Assembly: GCA_023231075.1 (NCBI GenBank)
Contig: JALNWC010000042.1
Coordinates: forward strand, 1 to 11,955
Direction: 5' to 3'
Source: Rhodoferax sp.
Lineage (GTDB): Bacteria; Pseudomonadota; Gammaproteobacteria; Burkholderiales; Burkholderiaceae_C
Length of the DNA stretch: 11,955 bases
The first letter of the stretch is position 1. Every line of letters begins with the position of its first letter. Of this stretch, positions 6,827 through 11,955 are shown in pieces. The notes under the pieces are model-generated. The model worked only from the letters and a program-made list of their open reading frames with translations. It ran no database searches and was not told where the DNA came from. Position numbers and translations under genes: made by a program.

Positions 6827-7804
6827 ATGAAATTGAAACTGGTTGCCGCTGGCGTTTTATTGGCTTTCGGTTTGGGCGCCCAGGCCGCCCCGCTCATCAT
6901 CAAATACAGCCACGTGGTGGCAGACGTCACGCCCAAGGGCCAGGCCGCCCTGAAGTTCAAGGAGCTGGCCGAGAAGAAACTGCCGGGCAAGGTCGAGATC
7001 CAGGTGTTCCCCAACAGCCAGCTGTTTGGCGACGGCAAAGAGATGGAAGCCCTGCTGCTCGGCGATGTGCAGATTCTGGCGCCTTCACTGGCCAAGTTTG
7101 GCAAGTACACCAAGCAGATCCAGATTTTTGACTTGCCTTTCCTGTTTGACGACATCCATGCAGTGGACCGCTTCCAGTCCAGCCCCGCAGGCCAGGGGCT
7201 GCTGAACTCCATGGAGAAAAAGGGCATCAAGGGCTTTGGCTTTTTGCACAATGGCATGAAGCAGCTCTCGGCCAACAAGCCGCTGGGTTACCCCACCGAT
7301 GCCAAGGGCCTGAAGTTCCGCATCCAGGCCTCTGACGTGCTCGAAGCCCAGTTCAAGGCGGTCGGCGGCAACCCGCAAAAACTGGCCTTTGCCGAGGTCT
7401 ATCAGGCGCTGCAAACCGGCGTGGTCGATGGCACCGAGAACCCCTGGTCCAACATCTACAGCAAGAAATTCCACGAGGTGCAAAAGTACATCATGGACAG
7501 CAACCACGGCGTGCTCGACTACATGGTGATCGGCAACGCCAAGTGGTGGGCCGGCCTGCCGCCTGACATCCAGAAGGGCCTGAGCGAAGCCATGCTTGAA
7601 TCCATCAAGTTCGGCAACAAGGTGGCCTTTGAAGAAGACCAGGCATTCCGCCAAAAAGTCATCGACGAAAACAAGGCCAAGGTGCTACCCATGAGCAAGG
7701 AGCAAACTGCTGCCTGGCGCACCGCGATGCAGCCGGTGTGGAAGAAGTTTGAAGGCGAGATCGGCAAAGACCTGATCGACGCAGCCCTCAAGGCCAACAA
7801 GTAA
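6827..7804 (+). CDS. dctP: TRAP transporter C4-dicarboxylate-type solute-binding protein DctP
   Basis: This is the periplasmic binding protein (325 residues) of a tripartite ATP-independent transporter. A Sec signal peptide is clear: MKLK, a hydrophobic core and cleavage near GAQA-APL (residue 20-21). Motifs of the DctP family are all present: KYSHVVADVTPKGQAA, PNSQLFGDGKEMEAL, FDLPFLFDD, FRIQASD with the carboxylate-binding Arg165, and GVVDGTENPWSN with Asn205. The protein captures organic acids, most likely C4-dicarboxylates such as succinate, malate or fumarate, and delivers them to DctQM for sodium- or proton-coupled uptake. It has a strong ribosome site and a candidate promoter upstream. 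A terminator-like hairpin directly downstream separates it from dctQ and probably raises its level relative to the permease. It resembles the upstream paralogue throughout, which indicates an old duplication. Other organic-acid ligands remain possible. Confidence 0.93.
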   Translation: MKLKLVAAGVLLAFGLGAQAAPLIIKYSHVVADVTPKGQAALKFKELAEKKLPGKVEIQVFPNSQLFGDGKEMEALLLGDVQILAPSLAKFGKYTKQIQIFDLPFLFDDIHAVDRFQSSPAGQGLLNSMEKKGIKGFGFLHNGMKQLSANKPLGYPTDAKGLKFRIQASDVLEAQFKAVGGNPQKLAFAEVYQALQTGVVDGTENPWSNIYSKKFHEVQKYIMDSNHGVLDYMVIGNAKWWAGLPPDIQKGLSEAMLESIKFGNKVAFEEDQAFRQKVIDENKAKVLPMSKEQTAAWRTAMQPVWKKFEGEIGKDLIDAALKANK

Positions 7805-7829
7805 GCAAGTAGCTGCGTTTGAGGCCAAC

Positions 7830-7854
7830 ACCCCGGCGCGTCCGGGGTTTTTTT
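7830..7854 (+). terminator. Intercistronic terminator-like hairpin (attenuator) between dctP and dctQ
   Basis: CCCCGG (7831-7836), a 5-nt loop CGCGT and CCGGGG (7842-7847) form a perfect six-pair GC stem, extended by A7830-T7848. A run of seven T at 7848-7854 follows. This is a textbook intrinsic terminator. Since dctQ starts only 11 nt after the T-run, part of transcription must read through, so it likely acts as a partial terminator and as a 3' stabilising end for dctP mRNA. Confidence 0.75.
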
Positions 7855-7864
7855 GGGGTATTTC

Positions 7865-8392
7865 ATGAAAATTCTGGATCATCTGGAAGAGTGGATCATC
7901 GGGCTGATGCTGGCCGCCATGACCGCGCTGACCTTTTTGCAAGTGGTGATGCGCTATGTGTTCAACAGCGGTTTTTCCTGGGCGCTTGAACTCACCACCG
8001 TGTTTTTTGCCTTCATGATCTTTGTCGGCATCTCTTACGGCGTGCGCGTGGGTTCGCACATCGGGGTCGATGCGCTGGTGAAAATGATGAAGCCTGCCGC
8101 GCGGCGCAATGTCTCGATCCTGGCGGTGTTGTTGAGCCTGCTGTACGTGGGCTTGGTGCTCACCGGTGCCAGCACGTATGTGTTGAAAATGAAGGAAGTC
8201 GGCATTGAATTTGAGGACATGCCGATCGAACGCTGGCAGGTGCTGATCATCATGCCGCTGGGTTTTTTGCTCACCGGTTGGCGCTTCATGCAAATTTTGA
8301 TCGACCTGATCACCGGCAAAACCGACAGCCTGAGACTGGCTGACGAGGCGGCCGAAGCCATGCGGCTCAAATCCGAAGAGAGCCAGTCATGA
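7865..8392 (+). CDS. dctQ: TRAP transporter small permease DctQ
   Basis: This 175-residue inner-membrane protein has four predicted helices (about residues 10-30, 45-65, 88-110 and 125-148), the normal layout of the DctQ subunit. The family pattern FLQVVMRYVFNSGFSWALEL is split across helices 1-2 and followed by GVRVGSHIGVDALV. DctQ pairs with DctM and is needed for docking of the binding protein. The ATG at 7865 begins MKILDHLEEW, as expected; it is preceded by GGGG rather than a full Shine-Dalgarno. The gene starts directly behind the terminator-like hairpin after dctP, so its expression depends on read-through. It ends in an ATGA overlap with dctM. The C-terminal 25 residues are charged and cytoplasmic. 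Confidence 0.93.
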   Translation: MKILDHLEEWIIGLMLAAMTALTFLQVVMRYVFNSGFSWALELTTVFFAFMIFVGISYGVRVGSHIGVDALVKMMKPAARRNVSILAVLLSLLYVGLVLTGASTYVLKMKEVGIEFEDMPIERWQVLIIMPLGFLLTGWRFMQILIDLITGKTDSLRLADEAAEAMRLKSEESQS

Positions 8393-9675
8393 ACACTCTT
8401 TTGCTCTTTGCCGCGCTGTTTTTCTGCATGGCCATCGGCATGCCGATTGCCGTGAGCCTGGGCCTGTCGAGCCTGTTGACCATCTTTTTCTTCTCGCAAG
8501 ACTCCCTGGCTTCGATGTCGATCAAGATGTTCGAGACCAGCGAGCACTACACGCTGATGTCGATCCCGTTCTTTGTGCTGGCCGGGGTCTTGATGAGCAC
8601 CGGTGGCGTGGCCAAGCGCATGGTGGTGTTTGCCATTGCCGCGGTGGGCCATTTGCGCGGCGGGCTGGCCATTGCCTCCATTCTGGCCTGCATGCTGTTT
8701 GCCGCAGTGTCGGGTTCCAGCCCGGCCACGGTGGTGGCGATCGGCTCGATCGTGATCGCCGGCATGGTCAAGAACGGCTACCCCAAAGAATTCGCCGCCG
8801 GCGTCATCTGCAACGCGGGTACGCTGGGCATTCTGATCCCGCCGTCGATCGTGATGGTGGTCTATGCCGCCGTGACCGAGGTGTCGGTCGGGCGCATGTT
8901 CATGGCCGGCGTCATGCCGGGTCTGCTGCTGGGCCTGATGCTGATGACGGCGGTCTGGTGGCGTGCCGGCAAGCTCAAGATCAAGCCGCCACCCAAGGCC
9001 AGCGTGTCTGAAGTCTTGCGTGCCTTCAAAGACTCGATGTGGGGGCTGGCGCTGCTGGTCATCATCATGGGCGGTATTTATGGCGGCATCTTCACGCCCA
9101 CCGAGGCGGCGGCGGTGTCGGCTGTTTATGCGCTGGTGGTGGCGGTGTTCATTTACCGTGATTTGTCTGCCAAACAGTTGCCCCACGTGTTTCTGGAAGC
9201 CGGGCGTACCACCGTGATGCTGATGTTCATTGTGGCCAACGCGATGCTGTTTGCCCACGTGCTCACCACCGAGCGCATTCCGCAAACCATTGCCGAGCAG
9301 ATCATGGGCATGGGCATGACGCCGTGGATGTTTTTGCTGGTGGTCAACATCATTTTGCTGATCGCCGGCAACTTCATGGAACCCACCGGCATCATCCTGA
9401 TTCTGGCGCCGATCTTCTTCCCGATTGCGACCCAGCTTGGCATTGACCCGATTCACCTGGGCATCATCATGGTGGTCAACATGGAGATCGGCATGGTGAC
9501 GCCGCCGGTGGGGCTGAACCTGTTTGTGACGAGTGGTGTCACGGGCATGAACCTGGTGCAGGTCACCAAGGCGGCATTGCCCTGGCTGATGGTGCTGCTG
9601 AGCTTTTTGGTCCTGGTTACCTACATCCCGCAAATCACGCTATTCCTGCCCGACATGATCTTTGGCAAGGGCTAA
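8389..9675 (+). CDS. dctM: TRAP transporter large permease DctM
   Basis: This polytopic inner-membrane protein of 428 residues is the transporting subunit of the TRAP system and matches the usual DctM length (IT superfamily, about 11-12 helices). Recognisable features are MAIGMPIAVSLGLSSL near the start, FVLAGVLMSTGGVAKRMV, the conserved SGSSPATVVAIG loop, GTLGILIPPSIVMVVYA and GMVTPPVGLNLFVTSG in the second half. The two PP-containing loops are the internal-repeat hairpins thought to form the substrate and Na+ sites. It overlaps dctQ by 4 bp (ATGA) and is the last gene of the operon. A 116-bp segment bounded by inverted repeats separates it from a convergent toxin-like gene; no classical terminator is seen. 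Confidence 0.94.
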   Translation: MNTLLLFAALFFCMAIGMPIAVSLGLSSLLTIFFFSQDSLASMSIKMFETSEHYTLMSIPFFVLAGVLMSTGGVAKRMVVFAIAAVGHLRGGLAIASILACMLFAAVSGSSPATVVAIGSIVIAGMVKNGYPKEFAAGVICNAGTLGILIPPSIVMVVYAAVTEVSVGRMFMAGVMPGLLLGLMLMTAVWWRAGKLKIKPPPKASVSEVLRAFKDSMWGLALLVIIMGGIYGGIFTPTEAAAVSAVYALVVAVFIYRDLSAKQLPHVFLEAGRTTVMLMFIVANAMLFAHVLTTERIPQTIAEQIMGMGMTPWMFLLVVNIILLIAGNFMEPTGIILILAPIFFPIATQLGIDPIHLGIIMVVNMEIGMVTPPVGLNLFVTSGVTGMNLVQVTKAALPWLMVLLSFLVLVTYIPQITLFLPDMIFGKG

Positions 9676-9676
9676 T

Positions 9677-9792
9677 CTAGAAACGGCAGGTGCATAGCGC
9701 TCTCACCCATGAGGTGAACGCCATCGAAGCCGTCAACGCTTGATTTCATGCGGCTTGGCAAGGGATACAAAGCGATCAACTGCCGTTTCTAG
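9677..9792. repeat. 116-bp segment bounded by a perfect 13-bp inverted repeat
   Basis: CTAGAAACGGCAG at 9677-9689 recurs as its exact reverse complement at 9780-9792. The 90-nt interior holds no gene and a weak internal hairpin around 9723-9744. The arms sit 1 bp after the dctM stop and 1 bp before the stop of the convergent toxin gene. This could be a small non-autonomous mobile element (MITE-like), the scar of insertion of the toxin module, or a bidirectional transcription end. No target-site duplication was identified with confidence. Confidence 0.6.
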
Positions 9793-9793
9793 C

Positions 9794-10087
9794 CTAACGG
9801 GGGTCGCGGTCAATCGCCTTGTGCGTGCCAATGCGCTTGAGTTCGGCTGTGGTGCCAACAAGTTCAAACGTCACCTGCCATGAGTGGTTGGTGTAGACGT
9901 CAATTTTCCAGATCGTAGGCTTGGGCATGCCCTTGAGCATGTGCAGGCGCAACGATTTTGCCTGCGGGTGGCTCTGAAGTGTTTTCAGTGCCTCGATGCA
10001 AGCCTTTTTTGCATCGTCAGACAACGCCTTGAACTCTGCCTGGAATCTGGCGGAGTAAGAAAAATTTTCTATTCGGATGCCAGTCAC
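9794..10087 (-). CDS. RelE/ParE-superfamily toxin-like protein
   Basis: This 97-residue basic protein has the length and pattern of RelE/ParE/HigB toxins. It has an N-terminal FSYSARFQAEFKAL helix, then ALKTLQSHPQAKSLRLHMLKG, then a beta strand region IWKIDVYTNHSWQVTFEL and a C-terminal strand AELKRIGTHKAIDR. RelE members cut mRNA on the ribosome and ParE members poison gyrase; which applies here cannot be decided. The start is GTG at 10087, whose GTGA overlaps the stop of the upstream gene. No other start lies nearby, so it is probably translated only by coupling to that gene. Its GC content is visibly lower than in the flanking operons, suggesting acquisition. Confidence is good for the fold, moderate for activity. 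Confidence 0.72.
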   Translation of the reverse strand: MTGIRIENFSYSARFQAEFKALSDDAKKACIEALKTLQSHPQAKSLRLHMLKGMPKPTIWKIDVYTNHSWQVTFELVGTTAELKRIGTHKAIDRDPR

Positions 10088-10575
10088 TTGGCAGACATCA
10101 ACGACTCAAACAAATCATCAGCGTTTGAGAATACTGCACTGGTTGATGGTTCAAGCACGGCATCGTGGGTAGCCACCCATTCACGCAAGTCCTCTACCGT
10201 GTCATGCAGATGCCGGATGGCATCCATGAATGATTCATAGGCGTCTGCCACGCCGTCATCAGGGTTCAGCAGCGGATCGCTGCAGGCAGCCACATGCCGC
10301 TGCTGGGCGTCGTGATAGATCCTGGAGCAGGCATCAGACGCTTTGACCAGATTGGACTCAATCCGGCGATCGGGATCAATGACGGCATCATTTGATTCCA
10401 GTCTCTGGCGCAATTCCTCATAGCTGGCGTCAATGCCAACAATGATCTTGATGTCGCTGTCCAGCGCATCAAGCGTGTTTTCAATAGCGCTGAGCAGCTG
10501 CAGGTTACGCGCAGCAAAGGCATTCACGCCAGCAAAGGACATGGCTGCAGGAAATTGCGTGGCACTTGTTTTCAT
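10084..10575 (-). CDS. Hypothetical protein, candidate partner (antitoxin) of the RelE-like toxin
   Basis: I do not recognise a family. This 163-residue acidic protein lies directly upstream of the toxin gene in a shared transcript, joined by a 4-bp GTGA overlap, which is the arrangement of an antitoxin. It is long for an antitoxin (usually 70-100 residues) and shows no obvious helix-turn-helix or ribbon-helix-helix. The middle part is predicted mostly helical (LLSAIENTLDALDSDIKI; YEELRQRLES; FMDAIRHLHDTVEDLREWV). The C-terminal SNADDLFESLMSAK is amphipathic and acidic, like toxin-binding tails. A -10-like GATAAT ends 8 nt before the ATG on the minus strand with no clear -35. The low GC matches the toxin. 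It could instead be an unrelated small cytosolic protein with a coupled toxin-fold gene. Confidence 0.65.
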   Translation of the reverse strand: MKTSATQFPAAMSFAGVNAFAARNLQLLSAIENTLDALDSDIKIIVGIDASYEELRQRLESNDAVIDPDRRIESNLVKASDACSRIYHDAQQRHVAACSDPLLNPDDGVADAYESFMDAIRHLHDTVEDLREWVATHDAVLEPSTSAVFSNADDLFESLMSAK

Positions 10576-10669
10576 AGCCCCGCATTATCTTCCTTTGCAT
10601 GACGCGGCGCTTTCACACAAACCCGAATCCCTGCCCGATGTCTCATTTTTACCCAAGACCCCAAAGTAG

Positions 10670-11305
10670 CTAATCCGCCACATAGGGGTTGCTGCGCCGC
10701 TCGCGCCCGAACGTGCTCTCGGGGCCATGGCCGGGAATGAACACGGTGTCGTCGCCCATCGGCCACAGGCGATTTTTGATGCTGGCAATCAGCGTGTCAT
10801 GGTCGCCCTGCGGAAAATCGGTGCGGCCGATCGAGCCGGCAAACAGCACATCGCCGACAAAGGCCCGCTTGGCCTCGGCCGAGTAAAACACCACATGACC
10901 CGGCGTGTGACCCGGGCAGTGGCGCACCGCCAGCGCGCATTGACCCACGCTGACGGTATCGCCATCCTTGAGCCAGCGCGTCGGGGTGAAGGCTTGGGCC
11001 GGCGGAAAACCAAACATCTTGCTTTGCCCGGGCAGGCCGTCGATCCAGAACTGGTCGGCCGGATGCGGGCCGATGATGGGCAAGCCCAGCCGTTCGGCCA
11101 GCTCGCCGGCAGCGCCGGCATGGTCGATGTGGGCATGGGTCAGCCAGATTTGCTCCAGTTTTAAACCCAGCCTCTCAACTTCTTCGAGCAACAGGTCGAG
11201 GTCGCCACCGGGATCAATGACGGCGGCTTTGAGTGTCTGGTCGCACCAGACCAGGGAACAGTTTTGGGCAAAGGCGGTGACGGGGACGGTAAGGTAGCGG
11301 AACAT
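10670..11305 (-). CDS. MBL-fold metallo-hydrolase, glyoxalase II-like (YcbL type)
   Basis: This 211-residue cytosolic protein of the metallo-beta-lactamase superfamily has a full dinuclear metal site. THAHIDH carries His57, His59, Asp61 and His62. His133 lies in HCPGHTPGH, Asp152 in FVGDVLFAG and His193 in IPGHGP. The GSIGRTDFPQGD segment and the closing TFGRERRSNPYV are hallmarks of the short glyoxalase II-like YcbL group, which lacks the C-terminal helical glutathione domain of classical GloB (about 250 residues). The likely activity is thioester hydrolysis, such as S-lactoylglutathione, but the physiological substrate of this group is often unclear. The gene stands alone: 94 bp separate it from the downstream 163-aa gene, and a divergent AT-rich region lies upstream. 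The ATG start at 11305 begins MFRYLTVPVTAFAQNC, typical for the family; its ribosome site is weak. Confidence 0.92.
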   Translation of the reverse strand: MFRYLTVPVTAFAQNCSLVWCDQTLKAAVIDPGGDLDLLLEEVERLGLKLEQIWLTHAHIDHAGAAGELAERLGLPIIGPHPADQFWIDGLPGQSKMFGFPPAQAFTPTRWLKDGDTVSVGQCALAVRHCPGHTPGHVVFYSAEAKRAFVGDVLFAGSIGRTDFPQGDHDTLIASIKNRLWPMGDDTVFIPGHGPESTFGRERRSNPYVAD

Positions 11306-11320
11306 GGGAGTTGAAGCTTG

Positions 11321-11351
11321 CTGATAACAAAATATCAGGATTTATAACAAA
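11321..11351. promoter_or_regulatory. AT-rich inverted and direct repeats upstream of the MBL gene
   Basis: CTGATA (11321-11326) and TATCAG (11333-11338) form a perfect inverted repeat with a 6-nt centre. ATAACAAA occurs at 11324-11331 and again at 11344-11351, exactly 20 bp apart, about two helical turns. On the minus strand the same segment reads TTTGTTAT twice and includes TATAAA-like -10 sequences. It looks like an operator/promoter zone for the MBL gene, but the protein that binds is unknown. Confidence 0.35.
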
Positions 11352-11474
11352 TTTTTTGACAGGTCCCCGACCATCACGTGGCTTCCCAAAGCAGTCTCAT
11401 TTGTAGACGACGTCATTCCCGATTGCTGACCTATTTGTAACTTGACGGTCATGCATCCGACGAGGTTCGCTTTC

Positions 11475-11511
11475 TATAGTTCACCCATATCGCAATACGG
11501 CGATAGAAGCG
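11475..11511 (+). promoter_or_regulatory. -10-like TATAGT and nested hairpin in the DUF4148 leader
   Basis: TATAGT at 11475-11480 is a four-to-five base -10 match without a good -35 at the normal distance; TTGACG at 11442-11447 is 27 bp away. Starting about 11487 the transcript would begin with a hairpin, TATCGC (11488-11493) paired to GCGATA (11500-11505). A larger imperfect pairing of 11468-11477 with 11503-11511 (CGCTTTCTAT/ATAGAAGCG, one bulge) competes with it. Confidence 0.3.
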
Positions 11512-11582
11512 GGACAAGACGGTACACGATGACGACCGACTTGCCCGGAACTGTTTGACAAACCTTGAAAGGAATGATCATC

Positions 11583-11912
11583 ATGAATACCAAATTTACA
11601 TCCATCGCCTTGATCCTCGCCACCGGTCTGCTCGCAGGCACCCAGGCCCTTGCCGGCGTAACGCGCGAGCAAGTGCAAGCCGAGCTGGCCCAAGCCATCC
11701 GCACTGGCGACATGCCTGCGCCCGGCGACCAGGGTCTGAAGCTCAATGCGTTGTACCCGGAGCGCTACCCAGCCAAACAAGCGCAAGCGAGCCTCACGCG
11801 CGAGCAAGTGCAAGCGGATCTGAACAAAGCCATGCGCGATGGAAATTTCATGATCACAGATAACGGCCTGCTGTGCAACGAGGTGCACCCGGACATGCAT
11901 CCAAACGTGTAA
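11583..11912 (+). CDS. Small exported DUF4148 protein
   Basis: This 109-residue protein has a clear Sec signal peptide: MNTKF, a hydrophobic core and cleavage after GTQALA near residue 24. The mature part carries the DUF4148 pattern TREQVQAELAQAIRTGD, then GLKLNALYPERYPA. A second copy of the first element, TREQVQADLNKAMRDGN, comes 45 residues later and is followed by GLLCNEVHPDMHPN. DUF4148 proteins are small periplasmic proteins common and often multicopy in Burkholderiales; their function is unknown. The ATG at 11583 was chosen because AAGGA (11569-11573) lies 9 nt upstream. The in-frame ATG at 11574 and TTG at 11565 are too close to or inside that site. A lone cysteine in the second copy is unusual for the repeat. 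It appears to be a single-gene transcript. Confidence 0.85.
   Translation: MNTKFTSIALILATGLLAGTQALAGVTREQVQAELAQAIRTGDMPAPGDQGLKLNALYPERYPAKQAQASLTREQVQADLNKAMRDGNFMITDNGLLCNEVHPDMHPNV
11661..11815 (+). repeat. Perfect 20-bp direct repeat inside the DUF4148 gene
   Basis: The same 20 bases, beginning ACGCGCGAGC, occur at 11661-11680 and 11796-11815. They are offset by 135 bp (45 codons, in frame) and encode TREQVQA twice. The flanking bases diverge but the protein similarity extends further, so this is an internal duplication of one DUF4148 unit. Confidence 0.8.
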
Positions 11913-11941
11913 GTGTGGCCAGGCGTTGACTGAGGCCGCAC
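11913..11941 (+). terminator. Hairpin directly after the DUF4148 stop codon
   Basis: GTGTGGCC (11913-11920) pairs with GGCCGCAC (11934-11941) over eight positions including one G-T pair, with a 13-nt loop. It starts on the base after the TAA. No T-run follows within the window, so it may be a weak or Rho-assisted terminator or an RNA-protecting hairpin. Confidence 0.35.
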
Positions 11942-11955
11942 GCGTACGTCATGGG

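Larger units (their letters stand above)
11306..11582. other. Divergent intergenic region between MBL hydrolase and DUF4148 genes
   Basis: This 277-bp stretch contains no gene. Its left part (11320-11360) is strongly AT-rich and repeat-bearing, and its right part holds nested hairpins and a TATAGT box. The two flanking genes are transcribed away from it, so promoters for both should lie here. Confidence 0.6.

Noticed and set aside
8035..9633. 532-residue open frame on the minus strand
   Set aside because: It is antisense to dctQ and dctM, whose motifs and overlaps are certain. Its translation is His/Gln/Arg/Asp-rich low-complexity, as expected from the complement of GC-rich hydrophobic codons.
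9792..9798. Integron attC core-like GCCTAAC at the toxin stop codon
   Set aside because: No matching partner core GTTRRRY with the right spacing was found outside the toxin coding sequence, and there is no integrase or other cassette.
9884..10240. 118-residue + strand open frame
   Set aside because: It runs antisense to both genes of the toxin-like pair and has no family features or ribosome site.

Overview
The window looks like chromosome of a GC-rich betaproteobacterium, most likely order Burkholderiales and family Comamonadaceae (Rhodoferax/Polaromonas-like). This is inferred from the base composition, the DUF4148 gene, the DctPQM TRAP transporter and the gene styles; no rRNA or other taxonomic marker is present. 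No rRNA, tRNA, CRISPR array, transposase or phage gene was seen.

Region 1 (1-5402, all + strand) is one tightly packed block. It opens with the tail of an SH3-domain protein (1-273). Four genes that read as an amino-sugar or phospho-sugar catabolic cassette follow: a PfkB-family kinase (289-1167), a family-4 glycoside hydrolase (1155-2429), a PIG-L/LmbE-type N-deacetylase (2426-3277) and a two-SIS-domain GlmS/AgaS-like aminosugar isomerase or deaminase (3271-4284). Every junction inside the cassette overlaps by 4-13 bp, so translation is probably coupled. An MscS-family mechanosensitive channel (4296-5402) follows almost without a gap. The set resembles a chitobiose-type route (deacetylate, cleave, deaminate, phosphorylate) built from different families than the E. 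coli chb operon. The substrate is not proven and no transporter or regulator is in view.

Region 2 (5403-9675, + strand) is C4-dicarboxylate-type TRAP transport. A 284-bp intergenic stretch with several hairpins precedes a first DctP-like binding protein (5687-6715). A second, clearly separate dctP (6827-7804) comes next, then dctQ (7865-8392) and dctM (8389-9675). Two binding proteins therefore sit beside one permease. A strong intrinsic-terminator-like hairpin lies between the second dctP and dctQ and probably keeps binding-protein mRNA in excess over permease mRNA. A palindrome and a candidate sigma-70 promoter precede the second dctP.

Region 3 (9676-10669) differs in texture, with lower GC. 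A 13-bp perfect inverted repeat bounds the 116-bp gap after dctM. On the minus strand then lie a RelE/ParE-like toxin gene (9794-10087) and an unrecognised 163-aa partner (10084-10575), joined by a GTGA overlap. This looks like a toxin-antitoxin-type module with an unusual partner, probably acquired.

Region 4 (10670-11955) holds a glyoxalase-II-like MBL-fold hydrolase on the minus strand, an AT-rich divergent intergenic region with inverted and direct repeats, and a small exported DUF4148 protein on the + strand that carries an internal duplication.
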